Shown here one piece after another: positions 55,533 through 64,000 of a stretch of 64,000 nt of DNA (its first letter is position 1; each line of letters opens with the position of its first letter). The notes beneath the pieces were generated by a model. It saw only the letters and a list, made by a program, of their open reading frames with translations, had not been told where the DNA came from and searched no databases. The stretch comes from Zychaea mexicana. Taxonomy: Eukaryota > Mucoromycota > Mucoromycetes > Mucorales > Lichtheimiaceae. The position numbers and the translations under genes are program-made. The stretch lies in contig NW_026516810.1 of assembly GCF_025766255.1 (NCBI RefSeq), positions 34,071 to 98,070 of the forward strand. The letters are read 5' to 3'.

Positions 55533-55717
55533 CAAGGCTGTATCAGTGTTTTGCCGTTTGATCCTTTATCAATTCTTGCGATGTGACTAAACCCAAACCA
55601 TTTACCTACCCCGATCGCCCTAAACACTATAATTCTAACAGACTAAACCCTAAACCTAAAGCTACTGAAATGACTGGATTGAATTTAGAATATAGAAAAA
55701 GTAAGTGGTTGTATCTA

Positions 55718-58700
55718 TTAAGCTGTAACTGTTGTTAATGCTTCTCTGTGCACAATGTTTAAGGTCGAATGTGATGGTTGCGATGTTGGTGGGTCGGAAG
55801 GAAGTAGAAAAACTGTGAGAGAGTTGGGAGTGCGGACGCGGGATAATGCCACATATAGTTGGCCATGTGCGAAAGCTGGCTTAAACAGGCACAGCATTGC
55901 TCTATTGAGGGTTTGACCTTGCGACTTATTGATAGTCATTGCGAAGGCAGGGACCACAGGGAACTGATGGCGGCAGAGTTTAAATGGGAGATCATTTTCT
56001 TTCGAGTATAGACTGATGCGTGGAATATAGACGATATCACCTAGTCAACAAATAGAATGTGTTGATAAGCTAGGTATAAAATCGATCCAGAAGTAGGTAA
56101 TTGTATATACCTGCAAAGTCGCCTTGAGCAATTTCTGCTTCAATAACGTGTAGTAAGAGATTTCGACATATTAACCGCGTTCCATTGCATAGGCCCTTTT
56201 GAGGATTGATGTTGCGTAGAAGCATTATTGGCTGGTGTCGTTTTAAAGAAAGTTGATGAGGAGGATAGCTATTGAGAGTGATGGTGTGAAGGTATTCTGG
56301 TGGATGAGTGGCTTCAAATGCCTCGGAGTCGACAATCTTATCAGAAGATAGATATTCGTGCGTTTCTCCAGGAAAAATTAATAATGCTACATCGTTAAGA
56401 GAGCGAATATCGTCGTTGTATGGTGCTAATATGGCACGGCTGGTCATGTAATCGCGGTCAGTGTAATTTGTATCCAAATCAGGGTAGGCGGAGCGAGCTA
56501 CAGAGGCGAGACTGGAAGTGACAACGCATGATTCGGAGGGCAGGCTTATTGTCACTGCATCGGATTCAGGAATTGCGGTACCTGGCTCGCGTCCTTCACC
56601 AACACGTAAAAGATATTCAGCAAATTGCTGCAGTAGAGTGGCCGTCGTTGGATCAGGACTTTGCTGGACGCACATGTTTTCGGTGAGTCGAAGCACACGG
56701 ACAATGTTGTTGACAAAGAGGTAGGATTTGATCAAGGAAGCATCGATAATATCAGCCTTGTTGCCATTGGGAACTATAGGCAGTGTTTGTCTAAAGTCAC
56801 CGCCAATGACAACAGTTTTTCCTCCAAAAGGAATGCGTTCCAAGCGACGATCAGTAACACCCATGATCTCTCTTAAAAGTCGATCAACTGTCTCGAAACC
56901 GAATCTGTGGCACATTGGTGCTTCATCCCAGATGATGAGCTTGGCCTGTCTAAGTATCTGTGCTTGTGGACTGCGGATCCGAACCGTGCTGATGGTATTG
57001 GCAGCCAAATCCAAAGGAAGCCCAAAACGACTATGTGCTGTACGACCACCTTGCAGCAACGTTGCAGCAATACCGGAAGAGGCGACAGGAATGGCAATTT
57101 CGCCATCCGATCTAACTTTTGCCAGTAAAGCGCTGTAAACGAACGTCTTTCCGGTGCCACCTTGTCCATCCAGAAAAAAAACTCGACCTTGCTCTGGCGT
57201 TACTGCTTCTGGATCTTCACCTTCTTCAATGGATTGCACAACAGCGTTGTAAGCATCTCTCTGAGCATCATTGAAACTATCTTGAGAGCGCTGTACTATG
57301 CCTCGCAGTTGAACGCGATTATACCGTGTTTCTTGCTGTAAGAGGCGGTCGTAGGTGTATTGGTGATTTCCCTCTTGTAAGGCAGGCAATTGCGGCATGT
57401 CAGTAAATTCGATCAAGGAGCGGCCGTACTGGGGAAGCAATGCTGCTAATTCCTCCAAGGCTCGTAATCTTGCTGCAGTAATATCCTCCTCTAAAAGCTC
57501 CACATGCTGCTGGCCATTTTCAGCCTGTAATTGGCGACGTCGATTCTCGAGGAAATCAGCAGCAATATCGTCAGTATATCTTTCCCAAAGCTCGCCAGGC
57601 GTCAGGATATCGCAGAATGCCAGGATGACGGCAAAGAGATCACGGAGCCGTGACGCGGATGTGGTGACCTCAACAGCTTCTCCAAAACACCTATTCCACT
57701 CATCGTCGTCTTGTAACAATCCGCGTGCCTGTGCAGCAGCCTTAAACGTGGGATATACTGTGCCTTCAAAAGTGCGGATATCCTCAAAACTGGTGGCGCC
57801 CAGAACGTACAACAACAATAGCCTCAAGCTATATTTCTCTAGGTCACGTGGCTGTACAAAGTACAATCGAGAGACTGGTGCCACACCACGGTTATGCATT
57901 CGTCCACGGCGATACCATCCACGCTGTCTGCTGTGCGTATATGCCGAGTAGATGTCGACATATAAGTATTGTCGTGCGTCAGGGTCGCGCTGGTTCAACG
58001 CAAACCAATCTACCAACGTCGAGCTCCGGTTGCGTGCTGCGCGTTGCAAGTCTCGAACATCGGCATCAGCTTCAAAGTACACGTTCTCTTCTGATGGCAA
58101 ATGGATATCTAAGCGCTTTACTGCTGGAAAATGACTCTGCATATCCTTCTCGAAAATGCGCCAACAACTTTCTGCTGCCGATACGTATCGTACATTCAAA
58201 AATGCATCAATCTCATCAACGTTTTCTTCATTTGCTTGCGTCACTGTCGCTGCACTTTGGGTGCCTACTGTCACCTCGGCACGGTCGGACCCTTTGTAAA
58301 CGTACTTGTATAGGTACTTTACAGCTCGGTTGCTGGAGCAAATTTCGACGTTGATATGGGCGTTGTACTTTGTTGTAAGATATAAGTTGTACGGAACGAC
58401 CCATCCATTTCCGACATTGTATGTTGTGCGGTTGACAATTCTTTCGATTGTGCGATCAGGCATATCACGTCGACGATATGTTATATTGCCGTTTTCATCG
58501 AATCGAGTTTCATTGGCGAATGGTTTGGGAAATCGTTTTGAGCATGATCCATTACTCATACAGATGGCGCGTGGATTGAGTAAAGAGCCACAGGGAGTAT
58601 GGATCATATTGCGTGTGACAGTGGCATATGCCTGTGGATAGTGCTGGGGGTCTGGAAATTCAGCAGAAACGATGTTGTTGACATCCTCAACAGTGCGTAT

Positions 58701-60746
58701 TTTGGAGTCATCGTGCATAATCAAAACAATGTGGACATGTGGCAAGCCGCGCTTTTGGAATTCAATTACTTGAACCCATGCGACAACATTGCCGAGCACG
58801 TTATGATCTTTGAGATCTGCCATTATTAGCTTGATCTTTTCAGAAAAAACACGGGCAATCAAGTCAGGGCGATCAGATGGCTGCTGTCCATTAGAGGCCA
58901 AGGCTTCTCTTATTTCCGGCCACTCTGGGTTGCACGTAACAGTTATAAAAAGATCCGGCTTTCCAAAATGTCGCACAATAGCCATTGCATCCTGATACAG
59001 CTGATGCATATAACTTTATAAAGAACAGAACAGAAAAAGATAACAGAGATTGATGTAAGCAATTTCATGTATAGTAACATTTTATTTTATTTTCACCATA
59101 ACAAACTCTCCACAGCAAAACGCTAGCTGATTGTAATTCTAAACGATCCCAGGCACGATACTCATGTTGCTATCTTAAAGAATAACTTACCGAGGACTGC
59201 CAGTATGAGAAGATGGAAGGATAACACAACGACCCAAATTTCGAGCCAGCTCGTTATTATCTTCTCCTACATCTTGCTGGAGCGCATCAGCCATACCACT
59301 GTAAAGTTCCACGCGTAGCTGTCTTTGATGGCTGCGATAGTAATGCATACGACGGTGCTCAATCTTTGCGTACATATCGACAATGTACTGGTGCCAAAGT
59401 CGCCCATATAGATGCGCAAGAGACTCGCCACGTTCTTGGATGCGGTAGGCGTAAAATTGACGAACCGAGACAGTACCCTGACGACCATGACGCTCCCGAC
59501 CTGGCTCAGCTTGAGCATGCTGATGTCCACGAAGAGGAATTCCTTCACTCCATCCATTTTCTGCATTTGGGAACATAAGGACATAATGCAGTGGATCATA
59601 CAAACTACTTGTCTCATTAATCCTTTGCATCCCTCCATCACGGCGAAAGAGAACAACATCACGATAGGTAGCATCTTCGCCTGGATTGTCAACAATCAGT
59701 ACAGCTATTTCGTCAGTAGTAGGAGCTGCATACTGTCTTCTGCGGTGCTGGATCCCAAAGATGCGTATCCCCAAGTTGACACCTGGTGCACCGCGCAAAC
59801 GCTCAGCTGCCGTCCGAAAGGTCTGAACATGCTGATTATTTTCATCAAGTATAGCCTGCAAATCAAGCAACAATGCACGATCCAGGTTTCCATCTAATAC
59901 ATTGCCGAAAAAGTTATATAAGACCGTTCGTTATAAATTGTGTTTACTAATGCTAACCTGGAAAGACTGTCTGTCTGATTGCTGCCTGCTCTTGAGGATC
60001 ATATATGTAGATTTGAGCAAAGCGGGGCGGACGACCATCTTGAGGAACAATGGAACTGATTCTGTGGTAAACAGTGCCTTAGATACGAAAAGAGTATGCT
60101 CCGCCTCTAGCATTGGTATAATTTTGGTCGAGACGATCCACACCAAGGGAAGCAAATGCAAAAGTACCATTGTATAGGCGGATCTGTTCACAAAACGTTG
60201 ACGATTCCTCATCTGTACCAATGAGCAGAGAGCGCAGTGGCACTGGTGGACGCAGAACAGGTGGAAGTTCAACAATTCCATAGCCACAGCAAATTGAATA
60301 GCAATACGTGCCATCAACATTCTGTCGACGGGTTTCCCAAGACCAAACCCGAGCACCGCATGCACTGCATGTTGCGTTCATTGGTGGCAACACATGACGG
60401 TGAGCGTGAGGAGATGCAGCGTCCTCAACAATATCCTACCCAGCAATAGTTGTTTCCTCGAATTGGTCCTGATATCCAAGTGGCCTAGTAGCAGTCCTTT
60501 CTAGACGGGGTCTGCCTGCACCACGACGACGTGTTCTGGGCCTGCCAAAGCCTTCACGCAAATCAATAGTAGCAAATAAATTGCCAGAGGCATCTTCTTG
60601 ATGCTAAAGTATCATTATATAATGCTCAGTATCATGAATCAGCTTCACGGCGTTTACGATATCCAGTGGTCTCAATAACTCACAGTGTTGGTAGGAGCAG
60701 TGATAGTTTGTCCTTGCGGTGTGGTTTCAGCAGCGTTGTTACTCAT
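55718..60746 (-). pseudogene. Helitron Rep-helicase gene with two in-frame stop codons
   Basis: Exons 60746-60684, 60603-59958, 59893-59191, 59013-56111 and 56040-55718; phases agree (4638 nt, 1545 codons before the stop). Two stops lie in exon 2, both in frame: TAG at 60438-60436 and TAA at 60081-60079. The latter sits inside FRI-stop-GTVYHRISS, where a CAA to TAA change is the simple explanation. Domains in order: a Cys-x2-Cys piece (ATCSACGARVW), the Helitron-like N region, PRYMHQLYQDAMAIVRHFGK, HUH motif QKRGLPHVHIVLI, two-Tyr motif KYLYKYVYKG, Walker A GQGGTGKTF, Walker B LIIWDEAP, and C-terminal TINKSQGQTL and QLYVALSRVRTPN. This is the rolling-circle transposase of a Helitron, here probably dead; starting at Met 60381 would bypass only the first stop. 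Confidence 0.9.
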
Positions 60747-60963
60747 TGAAGAAAGAATGCAAAAATAATCTCCTCTCATTCTAGCTATCAAGATGACAGT
60801 AAAGTGATCATGTCATCTTTTTCCTAAAGTAGATGTGGTGCTACATTGCCAGGGTATTTATTCTCTATATATCTGAGTGAGCTTTCTTTTGTGCACTCCG
60901 AACAGAGTGAGTGCAAATATATCTTATCCGATCTGACAACTTTCTTCTTTCAAACTTCCCATC
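60747..60963. promoter_or_regulatory. Short divergent intergenic region
   Basis: 217 bp between the Helitron gene (-) and a small gene (+). It contains TATTTATT and TATATATC blocks near 60857-60873. The head-to-head arrangement suggests a shared promoter and that the plus gene could be element cargo. Confidence 0.4.
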
Positions 60964-61563
60964 ATGCCCAACACTCGAAGTACTCAGCCCAATCATCAGA
61001 CAGAAGGTTTGGAGCAAATGCTCTATCGAAAGCGCAAAAGCAAGAGTGCTAGCAGAAATGCAAAGCGTCAGGTACTCTAAGAAACCACGTTTTTATAATA
61101 ACTCATATATAGCGCGTTAGTTAACTTTGCTTTCAAAAACAGAAAAACAGCGATGATGAGTTTGAGTTGACTCAGGAGGATATCGAGCTCATGGAAGCTT
61201 GTGAGCATTTGCTTGGTAACTTAATCCTATTTGCTAAGATATATATGTATGCATGAACTCATTCAAGGATTAGATCTCCAGTCCTCACAGAGACAGCTTG
61301 AACAGGCAGACTCGCAAATAGACACTATCCCGTCAGATCTTCCTTCTGTACCTTCGCCAGCAGTGTCTTCGCCTCTGCTTTTGATAGAGGAATACCAATC
61401 GGTGTCTCCTCCACCACTGTCCCCTGTGCCCTCTCTTGAGGAAGGAATTCAGAAACTGAATTTGCCACCTGCCCATCGTACGCCACTTAGTTCACCATCG
61501 CGTTCTGTAAACCATCCTAATGGCACTACCTCTCGAGGTGTACAGTGCGAATTATTAAAATAA
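60964..61563 (+). CDS. Small three-exon gene of unknown function
   Basis: Exons 60964-61071, 61143-61200 and 61274-61563 (456 nt, 151 aa). Introns are GTACTC...ACAG and GTGAGC...TTAG, phases 0 and 1. It starts MPNTRSTQPNHQTEGLEQML, then a basic stretch (YRKRKSKSASRNAKRQ). An acidic segment DDEFELTQEDIELMEA follows, then a long Ser/Pro-rich tail ending TSRGVQCELLK. The basic, acidic and Pro-rich layout suggests a nuclear disordered protein, but no family is recognised. It is divergent from the Helitron gene and may be Helitron cargo. Confidence 0.5.
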
Positions 61564-61763
61564 ATTGCAAACTGTTCACATGTAGCAAAGACCCAAGCTG
61601 TGTAATGATTTAAAAATTGATCGCGTGAAGAGGAAGGGGGACGGAAAGCTCTGCTCGCTGTTCGGAGACAAACCACTGCTAAAAATCGATTCCAAAAAAG
61701 GAAGGACTTTTATTATTAATTTTTGAAGATTGTCTATTATATTAGAGATAGTGATGTTGACGA

Positions 61764-63894
61764 CTATGATATAAAGAGGTGGGGCGATGGCTCGTTGTTG
61801 AGTTTTCGTCGTTTGTTGGGATTTGTGTCGTCTTCTGGAAAATGCTTGTTCAGCAGATTACGAAAACTCTTGCCTCGTGCCAGTTGCGTCGTTGGTAAGT
61901 CGTTGAGTTGGTAAATGTCACGTAAGTTTTTATAGCGGTTTTGTGCATTAGCGCATTTATTGCGTAAATGCGGACTATTCTGGATTACTTGATACAGTGT
62001 TTCGGCCGTCTTGATTCTATGTGCGGGTAGTCGAATTCTGGCCTCTTCCCATTCTGCCAATTGTCGAATCATCTGTACCAGATCGGCTGGCAAGATGTCA
62101 TCCAGGGGGCTCCCAAAAACGCCAGCACCTGCTGGATGTCGAAGGTGGTCGCAGCAGAAAAGTTTTCCATACAATCGTCAGTGTGTTTACTGCGAGAGGC
62201 ATGGTATTGGCCATGTCGCTGGCTTGTTGCGCTGTGTTATGCTCCATGAGGGTCAGAGACTGGTTAACTAGTGGAGAGGCAGTGAGTGTAGGTCTAAAGT
62301 GGACATGTGGCAACTTAGATATACACAATCTGTTGCCGTGAAATACTCCACGCAGCATGTCTCCTTGTAAGGTTTTGAGCTGATAACCATTTTTGTTGTT
62401 AACGTGATGGACAATATAAGGTCCCAGCCATTTGAGTTCGAGTTTTCCACTCCAAGATGTTTCTATTGCATTGTTATATACAAGGACAACGTTGCCGACA
62501 CTAAATGGTGGTTGCAATAGGTGGTTGCGTTTAGCTAGCACCTTCTTGTCAATGGTTTTCTTCTGATTTTCCTGAGATATCTTAATCGTGGCCGCGGCTT
62601 GTTGTCTAATTTGACGTAACTTGTGAAGTTGTATCCTCATGCGTTGTGCAATCTGTTTAGGTGTCCAGTCAAGATCGGCATCGGTGTGCGTGGATTCGTC
62701 TATTAGTCTATCAAAAGGTGTATTGGGATCTATTCCATACAACATGGCAAATGGACGTTCTTGTGTGGAAGCCTGACGGATCGTGTTGTATGAGAATGAA
62801 GCTGCGGGTAAATATGTGCACCAGTCATCACGTTCTTTCAGTAGAAGTTTTCGTAGGATTAAACCAATTGTTTTGTTCAGACGTTCGACCTCTCCATTGA
62901 CCGATGCGACAAAAGGACTAATCTTTTTGACTGTATATCCCCAAATCTTTTGTACTTCTTCCATGAGTCCGTTTGCCAGAGGTTTTCCGTTATCATGGAT
63001 CAATGACGAAGGGGTTCCAAATTTGCAAATGATATCCTCGTATAAAAAGGTTGCAACTTCCGTGGCGTTGGCATGACGTACGGCCTTAGCTACTGCCCAT
63101 TTAGTAAAGTAGTCGATACACACAATAATGTACTGAGACCCGCGTCGCGTAGTCTTTAGGTGTTTAATGTCTAGGCCCCAACTTCGAAATGGTTCGGGTT
63201 CTATCGGGATAGGGATAAGCAACTCGTTGCGTGTTTGCTTCTTTTGTCGCTGACAATGATCACATCGAGAAATCGCGTCCTTGATATCTTTTTTCATCGT
63301 CTCCCAGAAATATTTGCGCGAAATTTTATAATATGTGTTTTCTGTGGCGAAATGGCCTCCGAAAGGGTGAAAGTGGAATTGCCAAATACAGTTATCAGCC
63401 TCCGATTTGGTGAGGACTAATTGTGGTGAATCACCGTTGTGTCGGTACAGTCGATCGTTATATGTGAAGTAGTGTTTGCTTTGACTGTTAAGGAAACGCT
63501 GTTGCTGTCTCGTGATGCCCGGAGGATACTCGAGAGTATCTAGATAGTACTGTAGCAGTGATAATTTGACAGGGTCTATTGTTTTGAAGTGTTTGCTTTG
63601 TAAATGTTCTTACTAGCCGTTCTGTTGAGGTATGCTTGTGACAATCTGAATATCTGATGTGTGGTAATTAAAGTGGTAGAATAATCTTTTGGTGAAACAG
63701 TTGGAAATAGAGTGTTTTTGAATGTATTATATATTGTTTTTGTTTTTTCGAAACGTGTTATTTGATCTTGATTTTTTTTTTGAATACTAGGTTTAGGCGT
63801 GTCTTTAGTGTAGCCGTGCTTGTGTAGCAAACGTGCACAGTAGTAAGGTGTGATCGGGGGATTGTTGAATGGACGGGAAGTTGAATACCCGATA
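61764..63894 (-). pseudogene. Ty3/gypsy-type integrase gene, frameshifted (possibly stand-alone integrase)
   Basis: An exon probably starts after the acceptor ATACATAG near 63894 (upstream exon not found). It reads PPITPY and then HKHGYTKDTP, KTIYNTFKNTLFPTVS and IFRLSQAYLNRTASKN before a stop near 63576. From about 63600 the frame one base over is open: KLSLLQYYLDTLEYPPG, then an H-H-C-C zinc domain (HFHPFGGHF ... CDHCQRQK). The DDE core follows: LDIKHLKTTRRGSQYIIVCI, the Asp of IHDNGKPLANG, and VNGEVERLNKTIG. Next come the GKLELKWLGPYIVHHV tail and a C-terminal extension switching frame near 62170 to VQMIRQLAEWEEARIRLPAH, ending at 61764. The overlap near 63590 (TTCAAAACAATAG) is a one-base frameshift, mutational or programmed. 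No reverse transcriptase is visible in the window. Confidence 0.75.
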
Positions 63895-64000
63895 GCTATG
63901 TATAAAGGAAATATGTACTACAACGATAAAAAAATAAAGAATAATAACAATAGAAAAGGTGTTGAAATTAGAGGCAAAGTGAGGGTAAGTGGTCAAATGC

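Noticed and set aside
56518..58995. Many plus-strand ORFs opposite the Helitron gene (up to 184 aa)
   Set aside because: Shadows of the long minus-strand Rep-helicase frame; no family motifs.
60360..60440. Intron hiding the TAG at 60438 (GG|GTAGGA...GCAG)
   Set aside because: It would remove the first Cys of the conserved Cys-x2-Cys motif; the second stop at 60081 cannot be explained this way either.

Overview
The window looks like nuclear DNA of a filamentous fungus, most likely an early-diverging Mucoromycota (Mucorales-type) species. This is inferred from many short introns (about 60-140 bp) with TACTAAC- or CTRAC-like branch points, a fungal gene set (UGO1, GPT2/SCT1-type acyltransferase, HET-domain protein, Dal5-type permease), and transposon families I associate with Mucorales. 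No search could be run; all gene models were built by hand by joining exons in phase. Region 1 (1 to ~35.7 kb) is ordinary, fairly gene-dense sequence: reticulon 3' end, a small putative beta-trefoil protein, a homeodomain factor, an ER acyltransferase, a HET-domain protein, a VC0807-like membrane protein, the mitochondrial-fusion factor UGO1, a Dal5-type permease, two F-box/LRR proteins, pyruvate dehydrogenase E1-alpha, prenylcysteine oxidase and a ZADH2/PTGR3-like reductase. Two of these genes need GC-AG introns. A non-autonomous DNA transposon (7519-8379, TA duplication) and an AT-rich tract sit in the 4.8-9.0 kb gap.

Region 2 (~35.7-64 kb) is an accessory compartment of mobile DNA. It opens with the most interesting locus, a Fanzor-type (eukaryotic TnpB homologue) RuvC nuclease at 38.65-41.41 kb with all expected C-terminal motifs. 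It probably has upstream exons back to 35.75 kb, separated by a 1.1 kb repeat-filled intron. Next come a small microexon gene, a decayed MFS transporter, a decayed mariner transposase, a putative derived serine-recombinase-like gene, and a complete 2.8 kb PIF/Harbinger element (49323-52139, TAA duplication). The Harbinger element is inserted at the 5' end of the recombinase-like gene and carries a 157 bp TA-flanked MITE inside its dead transposase. A 1.6 kb minisatellite of 20-21 bp units follows.

The right end holds an ORF bracketed by short palindromes, a Helitron Rep-helicase gene with two in-frame stops, a small divergent gene next to it, and a Ty3-type integrase gene with a frameshift. 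Most of these elements carry lesions; the Fanzor ORF shows none in its RuvC part. The boundary near 35.7 kb is therefore both a gene/transposon boundary and an intact/decayed boundary.
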